A stretch of DNA of 64,000 nucleotides from Poecilobothrus nobilitatus (GCA_947095535.1 OX352772.1:253991597-254055596); one strand, 5' to 3'; shown: positions 22,633-34,225, counted from the first letter of the stretch. Notes: generated from the letters alone by a model not told the origin. Numbers and translations: made by a program.

Positions 22633-23020
22633 TTAAGGTGGTTGAGTGACTTCTTTTATAGCTCTTCTTCTTATACCACTTCTATACATTTCATTTAGTT
22701 TGTTTACAGCTCGACGTCTTAAATTTGTTAATGCTTCATTGCCGCTTTCTTGCAACACTTCTTTTGGATTTGCTCTGGAAGCGATATCAGCTAGCGCGTT
22801 AATTCCGGTATCTAAAGTTTCTTTTTTTTTACTAAATTCAAACCGGATGATATGAGTGGTTTCAAATATGTAAACAATCCTCCAAAAAAACTTCCAAGTC
22901 CACGACCTCTTTGAAGGATTGTGTGCATACTTGTTGCACACTTGAATGCACTAAAGGTCCAATATCATCAACACCTTTACAAGTTTGAACTAAATAATAC
23001 TTGTAATATGAACGGTTCAT
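22633..23020 (-). pseudogene. Polinton pVI-like small basic virion protein, frameshifted
   Basis: The minus strand begins MNRSYYKYYLVQTCKG at about 23020, matching YKYYLVQSGKG of the copy at 1304-1684. After frame changes around 22850-22940 it continues TGINALADIASRANPKEVLQ and ends in RRRAVNKLNEMYRSGIRRRA (22633-22800), a basic tail. The length is about 120 residues. Position between penton and capsid genes is conserved with the first copy. It is probably a DNA- or membrane-interacting internal virion protein, by analogy only. Confidence 0.65.
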
Positions 23021-23052
23021 GGTATAAGAATAAATTATATGATCTTGTTGAC

Positions 23053-23965
23053 TTATAAATATCTTTTGAAATGCAAAACTAATTTGGTAGGCATATTGGT
23101 TCTAGAAAAATTTAAATTGTATCCATATTTATCGCATAGTAAAATTGAAATACTATCAAAATTGTTTTTTTCAAGATTGCAATAGTGAACTTTATCATAT
23201 TCTATTATTAAATCTGTAAACGGATTTGTTGTATTAATAGTTCTCATACATCTTGCCCTTGCATCACCAACATATTGCGATTCTATTATATCTGAATAAA
23301 CAAAAAACATGTCAGTTTTCGTTTCTGGAGAATTTGATAACATGTTTATTAACACTTGATATGATTCAAGTTATTTTGGGTTTTAAATTTTTTTTTATGG
23401 AAAGAACTTGTTGAAGACAAGTTTTCAATAAAAAATTCACTGAATATCCAGTGCCAGCTAGTATTCGTATTTCTGCCTTAGGTTTTTCTACACATATTTT
23501 TATATATTCCATGTTAGTTATGTTTATTTTAAATTTTTCATCCAAAACATAGTTAGTATCATTTGAAATAAAATTATAGATTTCCCATATTAACTGCTGC
23601 TGCATCTCTTCTTGTGTATCCTGGATTCGGGCTGATATTCTGAATGACGGTACGTAGTAACAAAGTGTTCCAATCGCATCGTAATTCTTCCTCGCTTTAA
23701 GGAATATAAGTTTTTCCAATTCCCAATTAATTTTATTTTCTTCTGTAGTTCTATATATTTGGAATAAAATTATTCAGAAAATTTTCAGGTAAATTTCTAC
23801 TTTCCACTTGTTCTTATTCAAATTGAAATGTGTGGTAATTTATTTGTAAATTTTGTTAAAGTATTTTCTGGATAATATTTAATTGATGCATCTCTTAATA
23901 ATGTTACATAAAAATCATCTTCATGATGCCCTATTTGAAACGTTTCCATGGTTTCGTAGATACAC
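23053..23965 (-). pseudogene. Polinton penton (minor capsid) protein, broken
   Basis: The start is at about 23935-23830, with DDFYVTLLRDASIKYYPENT and LTKFTNKLP, the typical opening strand of Polinton penton proteins. The middle frame (23719-23366) has LEKLIFLKARKNYDAIGTL and ICVEKPKAEIRI. The last frame (23355-23053) has FFVYSDIIESQYVGDARARC, ISILLCDKYGYNL and the terminal KLVLHFKRYL. Three frame breaks are visible (about 23830, 23730 and 23360). It is more complete than the copy at 654-1256, which lacks the beginning. Confidence 0.8.
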
Positions 23966-24402
23966 TAGAAGCAGATTTTGCTTTTGGTTTTTTGTGAACA
24001 GGAAAATTTAGTTGTAATTGTTTATCACCTTCCTTTGTGGATGATCGAAGTATTCGTTTTGGTTTTTTTGAACGTGCTCCTGTTGAGGCTACTGAGAGTG
24101 CTCTGTTTCGCAAATATGATTTGTCTTTTATATTATCATCAAAAACATCATCCTTTTCCTCATCCGAAGGCACTAAACTCCAATATTCAATAGGGTTATA
24201 TTCAAAAAGCTTCTTCAGGAGCTAAATTAGTTTGTAAACCTATATTTTTCTGTTCAATTGTATTTGTTTGAATGCTAGTACTTTCCTGTTCAGGTTTTGG
24301 ACGAGTTTGTGTACCTTTAGATTCAAGTATGTACTGTTTGTTACTGATTCGCTGGATTTTTTTTAACATTCCATTTCGCCTTTTGTTGCTAAATTTCATC
24401 AA
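23931..24402 (-). pseudogene. Basic, low-complexity Polinton protein upstream of penton
   Basis: There are two frames with a break near 24190-24202. The first (24402-24202) is MMKFSNKRRNGMLKKIQRIS then Gln/Thr-rich. The second (24173-23931) is acidic (SDEEKDDVFDD) and then strongly basic (ARSKKPKRILRSSTKEGDK, KKPKAKSAS). No domain is recognised. Composition suggests a disordered DNA-binding or core protein. It occupies the slot between the PX-like gene and the penton gene and may be a virion core protein, by position only. Confidence 0.45.
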
Positions 24403-24435
24403 GTTTTTTGAAATATAAGTACCATAAGTGGTTAT

Positions 24436-24887
24436 CAGTTAATTTTAATAAAATATTTTTTTATATTTTTATCAATGTCAGAAAGTTCATTATCGTTAAT
24501 GATATTCCCCTTTAGTTTATTGTATAAGTTTGGTTGAATAACAATCATGCGCTGCAATGGGTTGTTCATTTTGTAAATTTTGAAAAAAGTTTTTCTAATA
24601 AACCATATAAGACTGTACCAATTAGCATTGGTAAGAAACTTCCTTTTTGAATAATATAGTGATAGTTCTTTTTGGGCAGCTAAATATCAAAGTAGTAGTT
24701 TTTATACTTTTTTATTTGTGATAATTTTTTTTTGAAACTTTGCTATTGCCGTAAGGAATATTTAATGAAATCGCACACAAAGTTTTTATTATCTCAGAAT
24801 CACAATTTTTAATTAAAATATTTAAAGTTTTGATTTAGCATTTTTTAATGTATGCAGTATATGTTGGTTTGCTATTAAACGTTTCAT
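24436..24887 (-). pseudogene. Polinton PX-like protein, broken
   Basis: The frame starts at an ATG at 24887 with MKRLIANQHILHTLKNAKSK and continues, after stops, through ISLNIPYGNSKV-type residues and a GGFLPMLIGT-like hydrophobic turn, to PNLYNKLKGNIINDNELSD and a stop near 24436. This pattern (helical basic N-terminus, mid hydrophobic GG segment, late NLYxKLK) is what I know as the PX-type protein in insect Polintons. The function is unknown to me. Its start overlaps the ATPase 3' end by about 50 bases in another frame. Confidence 0.55.
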
Positions 24888-25540
24888 TTTTTTCACATAA
24901 CTTCTTATTTTTTAACTGATCCAATGTGCAAAAACATACACAACTTTTTATTTCATTGTCAAAAATATCAGTTCTAAATCAAAATAAATCGTTTATTTCT
25001 TGTGTCAGGTCTAATATAATATAGCTATATGGTTCTGATGAAGTAAATAATGCTTTTTGAAACTGTTTAATATTTCCTGGTATTATTTGCTCTGCTAAAG
25101 GTAAAATTCGTGATTTATCTCTTGGATTTTTAAATAGTACCATGTATTTTGTGTTTAGTGATATATCCAGTAGAATTTACCTTGATGAAAAATATTTTGT
25201 GTTATAAGCACAATTGATAAATTTCGATGATGAGATCCTTTTGTAAAAAGTTCACAAACTTTCGTGTTGAAGGCGTCAATCATTAAATCGTCCAGAATAA
25301 TCATTGTTGGTGTGTCGTAATCATTATTAATGTTTTCAGGAATTTCATTAAAATATTCAATTTGTTTAAAATTTAAATTTGGTGGTATTGCGTTAGTTTC
25401 CGGATTGCACCACATTATACGTTTTATTTCGATTGAATTAATTTATTTATTTGATTAATTAAATAACATATGAATGTTGTTTTGCCTGTACCTGATGGTC
25501 CAGCAATTATCATTGTGAATGGATAATGAAACTGAATCAT
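24835..25540 (-). pseudogene. Polinton FtsK/A32-like packaging ATPase
   Basis: This is the genome-packaging ATPase. A likely start is the ATG at 25540 (MIQFHYPFTMIIAGPSG). Walker A GPSGTGKTTF is at 25501-25472. After a frame break near 25430 the frame at 25415-25155 carries Walker B TPTMIILDDLM and the sensor-like LSIVLITQNIFHQGK. Further C-terminal blocks are KNPRDKSRILPLAEQIIPGN (about 25130-25070) and a Cys-containing tail ending near 24835. A short N-terminus before Walker A is usual for these ATPases. Both Walker boxes are intact, but at least two frameshifts or stops disable the gene. Confidence 0.85.
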
Positions 25541-25559
25541 TTTGAAACATACATTTTTT

Positions 25560-26503
25560 GTAGCTCTTGATAATAAAATCTTCCGTTTACTTCTTTACCT
25601 TCTAAATCTTTCAGAATGAATAATGGATAAGGTTCTCTATTTATAATTTTATTTACCATAAAAATTTCTTTGGTCCACTTTTCGTTCTAACCATGTACAA
25701 AAGTTGCCTTATTTTTACGTACTCGTGCTTAGGCTTCAACAAAAATATCAACGAAAAATGTAGTCTTTTTAAAAGCATTTTTTAAAATTGTTATAAATTG
25801 TTCTAGTATGTTTTGGTTCGACTTCTATAGGACGAAATTTTGTGGTACTATGTATAGACATATTATAACTTTTCACGATTTGAGGTAAAATATCAATGTA
25901 TCTTTTACTAGAACTTTCTGTAAAATATTTGAACATTTTTTCTTTTAATGTTGTATTAAATTCTTCTATCACTGTAGCTTTATTTGTAGATGTAATTGTT
26001 GGAAATCGTTGTTTGATATTATTATGTTTTAAAACACTTTTAAAGTTTATATTTTTAAATTCTCTACCTTCATCAGATTGTATGTTTCTGGCTTTCTTTG
26101 ACTTTCTAAAATAATTTTACTAAAAGCTTTTGTAACTTCAGATCCTGTTTTTCGTTTTAAAGATAACACCTAAGCGAATTTTGAAAATACATCAATAACA
26201 GTAAAACAGTTAATAAAAACGTATAACTGTCATTATATTTTTTAAACATTTTTATCTTTTCAAGTCAAATAAATCTATTTCCCATAACTGATCAATTCTT
26301 TGTAGTAGATAGTGGTTTCTAGGAATATTTTTCTTTATTGGATATTGTAATGTATGTACTGGTTGGCTTTGTAACCAAGCTTGAATTTTTTTATGAGATA
26401 TTTTTCCCATTTTTAATGCATTGTGAAGTTTACTAATAGAGCCATACAAATTTTGTGTGTTCTTATAATAAACTACTGCTATCATTGAGTTGACATTACT
26501 CAT
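25560..26503 (-). pseudogene. Polinton retroviral-type DDE integrase, broken
   Basis: The N-terminal frame (26503-26252) is MSNVNSMIAVVYYKNTQNLY to LWEIDLFDL, holding the first catalytic Asp (W-x-x-D). The second block, QSDEGREFKNINF (about 26080-26040), has the second Asp. The frame 25972-25769 has IEEFNTTLKEKMFKYF with the Glu, plus SYNMSIHSTTKFRPIEV. A C-terminal SH3-like part (RFYYQELQK-type residues) lies at about 25700-25560. All three catalytic positions can be found, but stops lie between blocks. The coding start lies inside the terminal inverted repeat. Confidence 0.85.
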
Positions 26504-26977
26504 ATTAGCTTATTGATGTGTTTTTTAAAAAACTGAAAATATTTAAATTATACCTTTTAGCATTTTATATCTTTTTATATAACTGATATTGGATACTATA
26601 GGGTAGAAAATAATAAAGTGTATTTACCAAAAAATTTTCACTGAAATTGATGCTATATGTATGCTATATGTTTTTTAAATATCTTTCTATTCTTTAGCAT
26701 GCTTAACAAAAAAACAATGACAAAAAAAAAGCTTTCTATTACATTTCTTTTCTTTTTTAATAACTTACCTTAAGATTAACTGTGAATAACAAAAATATGT
26801 TTTATTCGATAAAAGCTTTTTAAAACATAAACAAAAAAAAAAACTTTTTACTTGAAAAAAACTACAATTATCTTGTAAACCGTCTTCTTTTTTTATTCGT
26901 TCTTTTAACTAAATACAGCAAAAGCAACAGAAAATAAGTATTTTTTCAAGGCCGTTTTTTTTATTTTTTTCAGTTCT
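26450..26977 (-). repeat. Polinton terminal inverted repeat, integrase side
   Basis: About 530 bases up to CAGTTCT at 26971-26977 match the sequence ending at 43249, with indels. Shared blocks include GAGTTGACATTACTCAT, TGATGTGTTTTTTAAAA, GCTTAACAAAAAAACAATGA and CAAGGCCGTTTTTT. The outer end reads CT-3', i.e. 5'-AG on the other strand, which is the canonical Polinton end. The next six bases (26978-26983, ACCTAT) would be a target duplication, but the partner is lost. The repeat includes the first codons of the integrase. Confidence 0.75.
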
Positions 26978-27710
26978 ACCTATATATAAGTACCTATTTT
27001 ATTATTTTGTTTTGTTAAAAAGAGAACAATCATAAATTTGATAATATTGAGTAATAAGCTGTGTATTGGTTAACATTTGTTTTTATGAGCAAAGAAAATT
27101 CCTGCAATAAAACGACAATGGTTTTATAATCTTTTAGAAGATTCTACACCAGTATATTTTTGAGTAATACTATTATTCTTTAATAAATTTATATTGTCGG
27201 AGACTCAAGACAAAAATAGTATTCTTCAAAGATACAGTTGTCACAGTTAATTTCGGCGTAGTATTATTGCTTTCCACTACCAATGAATTAAACATATTGA
27301 AAAGTATTGAAAAGTAATGTATTAATGTTGATATAAAGCATTGTTATTGACATTGATAGTAATTTATTTTAAAGTGTTGTCAAGTTCGGGTTATTTAAAT
27401 CATGCACTTTTACTTCTGATTTTAATTTTGAATAAATTTTAGCTTTTGTTAATTTTAATTTTTGCTTTAAATTTTATTATACCTACTTAATTACTTAATT
27501 TACATACTTTAATTTATTTTAAGTCAGATTTTGATCTTGGTTAATTTCGAAATTGATTTTTAGTCTAATTTTGATTTTAATTACAATTTCAACTATGATT
27601 TCATCTTAATTTTTCTTTTGATTTTAATTTTAAACTAGATTTCAATTTTAATTTTAATATTATTATTTATTATTTTAACTTTTCTTTTATATTAATTTTT
27701 TTCCATCAAA
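26978..27710. other. AT-rich spacer; T-rich degenerate repeats before LINE copy C
   Basis: No gene. From about 27400 to 27700 degenerate AATTTTGATTTTAATT-like words repeat irregularly up to the LINE start codon, and could be its 5' untranslated region. Confidence 0.45.
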
Positions 27711-30491
27711 ATGACCACTTTTAATGTTAATTTCTGTAACATGCGCGGGTTGCAAACGAATTTTCATGCCGTCGATTGCCATCTTAGTTCAATTAAACCA
27801 GCAGTCTTAGCCCTTTGTGAAACACTAGTCAGTAACCACAATGATAACTTTAATGTTACAGGCTACTCATTTATTTCACACTTCGTACCCAAAAGCGGTA
27901 TCGCTGTCTATATAAAAAAAGACATCGCTTTCAACACACTTCCCAAATATAAATGTTCTAGCTCAACCTTTCATTACATTTAGGTCAAAGTTCTCATTGG
28001 AAAGCATGTCATACATTTCTGTTTCCTATACAGATCACCCAACTCAAATGAACAAGAAACTGCTATGGAAATTGAAAATCTATCGAACCAGATCAATGAA
28101 ATTTTGGACGCATCTCCAGAAACTGAAATTGTTCTGGGAGATTTCAACATTCATAACAGGGAGTGGCTTCATTTTTCTAGCAACATCTGCACGAGTCAAA
28201 ACTCAATTGGGAAACAAGTTGAACTATTCTCCACACTGTTCCACATTTCTCAACTTGTCCAAAATCCCACTAGGATCGTGCTGATCATGAAGGTCATCTC
28301 TTGGATCTGTTTCTCACCACACACCCTGAAAAATATGTGGTTTCAGGTGGTTCCGACCATTATTAGGTTAACACAAGTTTCCGGGTAAGCCCAATCTCCA
28401 ACCAGAGGTCCCCTCCCAAAAATTAGTCTGGCGTTACAGCCATGCTGACTGGGAGGGCCTTAACAATTTTTTTTAGAACCTTTGATTGGTCATTCTGCTT
28501 CCGCAACAGAAATGTTAACTTTGCTGTAAATGCGATTAGTGAAACTATTTTGCTTGGAATGAGGTTATTCATCCCTCATTTCATGAAATCTGTTAGAGGA
28601 GTCCCAAATCTTGATTTAATCGTATTTGCAAACAAGCCATTTCTAGAAAAGAGGAGGCTTTTAAACTGTACCAAAACAATAGGTCGGAGGTGCGCAGATC
28701 CAACTATATAGCGGTGAGAAGCAGATGCAAGAGAGTTATCAATAAGCAAAAAACCAAAAGTTGAAACGTAAAATAATCCACATGCTTATGAATAGCAAAT
28801 CTTTTTGGTTATTTGCTAAAAGTCTAAAGGAAGACGTTAGAGGGTCTTCCTTTCCACCACCAATTGATAAAAATAACAGAACTGTATCAGATTCTAAAGA
28901 GAAGGCGAACTTATTTGGCAAATAGTTCGCCTTCAATTCGACACTGTCACAGTCAGCTCAGATGCCACCTTCGGTAAAATTTACTTTAGGACGCGGGCAG
29001 TGATGAAAATCTTGATACAAATAAGCCAGCCGGTCCAGATGGTATAACCACCATGGTGTTTAAAAATACCTACTCCACTATTTCAAAACCTCTGCGCAAC
29101 CTTTTCTACCTCTCCTTCACTTCGGGTATTCATCCTACCCAATGGAAGGTTGCACATGTTTTCCCAATTCCCAAAAAAGGTAATAAAAGCGATCCCTCCA
29201 ACTACCGCCCTATTGGTATAACTTCGATCCTCTTCAAGGTAATGGAGAAAATAGTGAACCAAAAGCTTCTGAAATACCTGGATCACAAAGGTTTGCTTCA
29301 TGATCGTCAATGCGGGTTCAGAGCCCGTCGTTCAACCGGTGATCTGATGACTTACCTTTGTAAGAAGCTAAGCATCAACCTTCACCATTCTGGTGAGTCT
29401 GATGTTATAGCTCTTGATATTTCTAAGGCTTTCTAAGGCAAAAATTCAAAAATGGGGTGAAGTCAATAGAGTTGAATTCAACACCAAAAAAACACAATGC
29501 TGTCTGATCTCGCGGAAAGTAGCCGCTACCGTTCCTAACCCACTATTTCAGGGAGAAGTCTTGCAGCATTCAACGGATTTAAACATGTTGAGCGTCGGGT
29601 TAAACCAGAAATTGAATTGATCAAATCATATTTTTGGTATAGCTAAGGATGCAGCTAAATGTTTAGGTTTTTTGTATCGTTGTAAAACTTACTTTTCCGC
29701 ATCTGATCTTCTCAATATCTATAAAACGTACATTAGGCCAAAAATAGAGTATAATGCACACATTTGGGCTGCAAGGCCTCGAACAGCACTGGGTTATTTA
29801 GATAATGTGCAAAACAGAGCTATTCGTTTGATCAACGACCTCAGTGTAACTTCTATGCTAAGTGAGCATGCTAAGGAGCATTAGAAGTTACACTGGGCAC
29901 TCACTGGGCAGTGACCCAACTGGGGACATCCTTGCACAGTTGAGTCACTGACCTTGTTTTATAGGTATCTCGTAGGGATTAACACTTGTTCCAAAGAAAT
30001 TAATCAATTAATGCCTCCACATAAAGTTATCCAACGAGCAACAAAGAGGGTAAAGGTGCTCATCCCTACCATGTTGAGTTATCAAGATGGCGAAATACAG
30101 CCTATGGAAATTCGTTTGTCATGCGCACATCCCGTTTGTGTAACCATATACCATCGCATGTGTTCCCTAAGGTTGGTAATTCATATGTGTACGATTTACT
30201 TAAGTTTAAGAAGAACATTAACATCTTTCTTCAAAATGCCCCTCCAAATTTTCCTACCTATCCCTCATAATCCAGATTTCCCAATGCCAATTTCCCCAAT
30301 TATCCTTCCCACATCCCTATCCCCAAAACCAAACTGTACATTCGTATTAAAGGTTCCATCCTAAAGTTTGGTTTTAAAAGAGGGGTGGTTTTGGTTGGTT
30401 AAAGTCCAACACTACCTTGAGGAAGCACGTGCAGTTCCTCTTGGTGAGTTTCGAGTTTTCCACCAACCCTCGTAAAAAAAAAAAAAAAAAC
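27711..30491 (+). mobile_element. LINE family 1, copy C: endonuclease, RT with core deleted, poly-A tail
   Basis: The most complete 5' end of the family: MTTFNVNFCNMRGLQTNF at 27711, endonuclease blocks LALCETLVSNH and FVPKSGIAVYIKKDI. After a stop near 27982 come EIENLSNQINEI and VLGDFNIHNREWL. RT pieces lie at 29053-29436 (PKKGNKSDPSNYRPIGI, DRQCGFRARRSTGDLMTYL, ALDISKAF) and resume at 29430 with KIQKWGEVNRVEFNTKKTQC. The palm with the FADD box is missing. C-terminal pieces extend to about 30360. The 3' end is CCACCAACCCTCGT plus an A tract (30462-30491), like copies B and D. Confidence 0.85.
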
Positions 30492-31150
30492 ACTGTTATT
30501 TTCAATTATATCGAAAATAAATTAATTTTTAATGAAAATTGCAGTACCTCCACCAGCATTATCATTCCGACTATTGAAAACTGGTGAAAAGTCGTTAATA
30601 TCAAAATTATCATCCTCATTCTCGTACAACTAAGCTTCATTGCATATAATAATATTAACTTCCGGATTACTTCGGAGATGAATGCTGAGTTCATCTTTTT
30701 TGGTCCGAATACAACTTAGATTGTTATAGACGATTTTTAATTTATTTGGTGTTCTAACCATGATTGGTGTTTATTAAATAGAGTCAATTGTTAAATGAGA
30801 ATTTCGGAAAATTAGTTTTCATGATTTTTGACTGAGTTACATTCAATTTCTGCAAGTTGATTGTCTCAGCTTTAAATTGGAACAATGTAATGTAGAGCTG
30901 CTGTAGTTGGCCAAAGAATGAGTACCGCTACATCTGCTAGATTTGGTATCCTTCTAACAGGTAGAATGAAAATGACCATAATCATTACACTTACTACATC
31001 TGGGCACATATATGTGTTCCATGACGTAGAAAAATTAATGTAGGTGTTAACTATTTTTTTGAACGCAGGCGGTTCACATTCAACAATGTAAGTAAATTGA
31101 GCACATTGAGTACACAACTGTTTTAGCATGGATGATTTTGACTTCATCCG
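30492..31150 (-). pseudogene. LINE fragment: gag-like zinc knuckle and start of endonuclease
   Basis: On the minus strand a CCHC zinc knuckle, CSKCNDYGHFHSTC, lies at about 30990-30945, preceded by a Cys-containing block (LCTQCAQFTYIVECEPP, 31110-31060). A second frame, MVRTPNKLKIVYNNLSCIRT (30761 downward) with GGGTAIFIKN at about 30550, is the beginning of an AP endonuclease. The order (ORF1 knuckle, then ORF2 endonuclease) fits a Jockey-type element. It is cut at 30491, exactly where the poly-A tail of the plus-strand LINE ends. Confidence 0.65.
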
Positions 31151-31189
31151 TCACGTTAATTTCCACATTCAGCGATATCAACGTTTCAA

Positions 31190-31600
31190 ATGGGACTTTT
31201 GTCTCAATGTTAGGGCCTCAGGGATTTTGGGAGGAATTTTAGAATTGAAGTCAAAGTCAGGATTATACGCTTTTTATATAATATTTATGCATTTGCGAGT
31301 TTTTCTGAATTAGGAGAGATTTTAGAGTTGGTTACAAAATCAGGATTATACGTTTTTTATAGAATATGTACATAATCCTCCTAATTCAAAACTCGCATAT
31401 GCATTATCTAAATTTAGAGGTATTACTTATTATAGTTAATTTGGAAAAAGCACATAACGCTGATTTTGTAGCCAACTGTAAAATCTCTCCCAATTCAGGA
31501 ACTCGCACATATACAAATTAATAATTATTCTGGAGAAAGAGGATACCTCAATTTTTATCCAAAACTCTAAAATCCCTCCTAGTTCCAATTCAAAAGGACT
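31190..31600. repeat. Cluster of alternating inverted copies of a ~75-bp motif
   Basis: Related segments containing GAGAGATTTTAGAGTTGG / GGAGGAATTTTAGAATTG occur at about 31228-31280 and 31314-31360 in one orientation. Segments at about 31460-31495 and 31560-31590 are in the other (TTTTGTAGCCAACTGTAAAA; CTCTAAAATCCCTCCTAG). TCAGGATTATACG follows both plus-oriented units. The block can fold on itself. No reading frame. Confidence 0.65.
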
Positions 31601-33024
31601 AAATATGTCTTTTAGGCCCGAAATATGTTACATTCTTAATATTTTTTTTTATTATAAAATAAAACGAAAAACGTTATTTAAAAAAAATTTTATTAAATTA
31701 TTTTATTATGTATTCATTCATTTAAAAGTGATCACCAACTAAGTTTCTTATATATTTTTATTTTACCGTTTTGTTGTCATTACTTAAACTAAACTTAAAA
31801 AACTAAAAGTAAGCATTTTTTACCGACTGCATACAATAATTATGTATAAGGTAGGTATTGTTTTCATACTAAAAATTTGTATCTGACATTTTGACAAAAA
31901 CGCACTATTCCGGTGCGGAGAAGGCTGTACATTTTTTTTAGCGTGATATCTGTTTGTGTATCTGTGGGCACGTGTTCAGCCTAAACGACTAAGCGAATTG
32001 TTTTGAAATTTCATATTTAAGGTTTTGATATAAATATCTCGGATTAATAAGCTTTTGGAGCAAACCGGACAACCGGAAGTAATAGTTTACTAGTGTTATT
32101 TTTACGTTTTTTACGAATGTTTCGTAACAGGAAAATATTTAGAGAAAAATTATTAAGGAAAAGTTGTTACACAAGTAAAGAAGAACAAGTTAATATTATT
32201 TCCGTTTGAGTACATTTGTTATTTATATTCCCCATATTTGCAATTACGGTAATAGAATTTACACCAGAAATAATTTCTTCGGTACCTGGAAATAAAAATA
32301 AATAAGTATAAATATAAATAGCCAATAAAAATAAATAACAATAAAAGTATAATTAATTGTTATTACTTATTATTAAATTTTATAGTATTTTTTTTTTTTA
32401 TAATTTTGCCTGTTATTTCTTCTGTTGAAACACATAATAATTTTCGTTGGGATAAATGTTTGATTTTGAATTATATTTGTTTGTTAATTACTAAAAAACC
32501 TTTTTAAATTGATTTATTTTACCTGTCATAATAGACGAAGCACCTGTATTCGGTAAATGTTCATTTGAAAATAAACAATTTGCATTTATTTTTAATTTTG
32601 TTATTATAATTATTATTGTTATTACAAATTCCAAAATTTAACCTGTGTGGGTTCCATCCCTGCACAGGTCGTAAGTGGTTTTTTCTTTACATACCCCACT
32701 TACGACCAAATATGTAAATATATAGTATATAATATAAACAAAATAAATAATATTAGTATATAATTTAATTTAATAATAATATAAAAACCTATAATGGCCT
32801 TGGTAGCCGATGGTTCAATAATATTGCATTACATTTATGTATGTAATATTAATATAAATAAATTAATTAATACAAAAATAAAAACGTTTACTATTTTATT
32901 TAATGCTTAATAATTTTTGTTATTTAAGTATTACCTGATACATTATTTCATGCGCTGTCGTAATGTTCTATTTTTTATTGGAACGGCATTTTTAAATAAT
33001 TTTGTTTTTTTATATAAATGTAAA
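31601..33024. other. AT-rich sequence with a possible dispersed-repeat segment
   Basis: No gene is recognised. At about 31890-32110, GTGCGGAGAAGGCTGTAC is followed by AACGACTAAGCGAATTG and a GCTTTTGGAGCAAACCGGAC block. The style recalls insect dispersed repeats of the type read as 'CTAAACGACTGAACCGATT'; the family is not assigned. A GTGGGTTCCATCCCTGCAC segment at 32645-32667 resembles a B box, and CTTACGACC / GGTCGTAAG form a short inverted pair (32666-32706). The rest is A/T-rich. Confidence 0.4.
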
Positions 33025-33822
33025 TGTTTAAGGGTACGCCTAATTATAAAGGTACGCCAAAATTGTTATTCTAAAAAAAAAGTAGTTAATAAGTACGCCA
33101 AAAAAAATTTGTTGTTCCAAAAATTTTTTAATTTGATTTAATTTATTTAAATTATATTTCGCTCCTCTTCTTTCTACTGCTTAAATACGAATGATCCTTA
33201 AAACTACTATATTAACTTAAATTAAAATTACATTACTGTATACTATTATGTTAACTTAAATTAAAATTACATTACTGTTTGACTTCATTAACCTTTCTTA
33301 TGAACAAAAGAAAAAGTACCTAGCATCATATGTTTTAATATTCTTGTATATAACAATGGTATATAACAAAAAAAGCGAGTAAGTGGATGTTAATTCGATT
33401 CTCGTTTTTAATTTAATTTCTTTTTTAATATAATTCAATTTGTTTCTTAGAAAACGTTTTTACAATAATTTATTGTAATTAAATTTTTTATCCGAAACCT
33501 TTTATAAATGACATAAAAAAAGGAAAGAAATAAATATATTATTTTGACTTTTACAGAAATTTCTAAAATAAGTACAGGTAAGTTCATATTTAATTATTAT
33601 AAATTTTAAAATTAATTTTTAATATTTTCAATTTCTAATACATTTCTATTACAGGTTTTAGATGAAATTGCATGATGTTGCTGATGTTGTTGAAAAATAA
33701 TGTTGCTGTGTTGCTCCAGTTCATTTAGATAAGTATAACTTTATAAAATGCTTAAAAGAATAAAGTTCTTTGTGTTTTTTATTTATTTCATTTTAGGTTG
33801 ACGCTGCTTGTGATTCTGGAAC
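33025..33822 (-). repeat. BEL/Pao 3' LTR (left)
   Basis: About 798 bases matching 39158-39918 over their length. Shared blocks are AAAGGTACGCCAAA, GCTCCTCTTCTTTCTACTGC, ACGAATGATCCTTAAAACTA and TTCATTTTAGGTTGA. An internal ~37-bp tandem duplication is present (about 33205-33275). The inner edge (33821 onward) is preceded, in coding orientation, by the purine-rich GGCCGGGAGTAGG, a good polypurine tract. Confidence 0.85.
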
Positions 33823-33859
33823 CTACTCCCGGCCTTGGCATATATGATAATATAGGTGC

Positions 33860-34225
33860 CAAAATAAAGTTGATGTCTCGCATTTGGTTTGAGATTTCAT
33901 ATTAAATAATATATTATAATTTAATATTTGTACATATATATATTATATTATTACTGTGCACTAAATGTTATTTGAAATTTTTAGGTTATAACATTTGAAA
34001 TGTAAGTGAATTAATTTATGCTGAATTGTGAAGTGCTTGCTTGGAGATTATTTGGATTGATTATTGGATTAAATCAAAATAAAGTTGATGTCTCGCATTT
34101 GGTTTGAGATTTCATATTAAATAATATATTATAATTTAATATTTGTACATATATACATTATATTATTACTGTGCACTAAATGTTATTTGAAATTTTTAGG
34201 TTATAACATTTAAAAGATTGAAGAA
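33860..34225. repeat. Direct duplication of ~145 bp next to the 3' LTR
   Basis: The block from AAATAAAGTTGATGTCTCGC to TTAGGTTATAACATTTGAAA (33862-34002) recurs nearly unchanged at about 34078-34214. The copies differ by only a few bases, far less than the two LTRs, so the duplication is recent relative to the element. The second copy runs into the integrase reading frame. Confidence 0.8.

Noticed and set aside
32640..32710. tRNA-like B box and CTTACGACC inverse pair
   Set aside because: Only one box is convincing; too little for a SINE or tRNA call.
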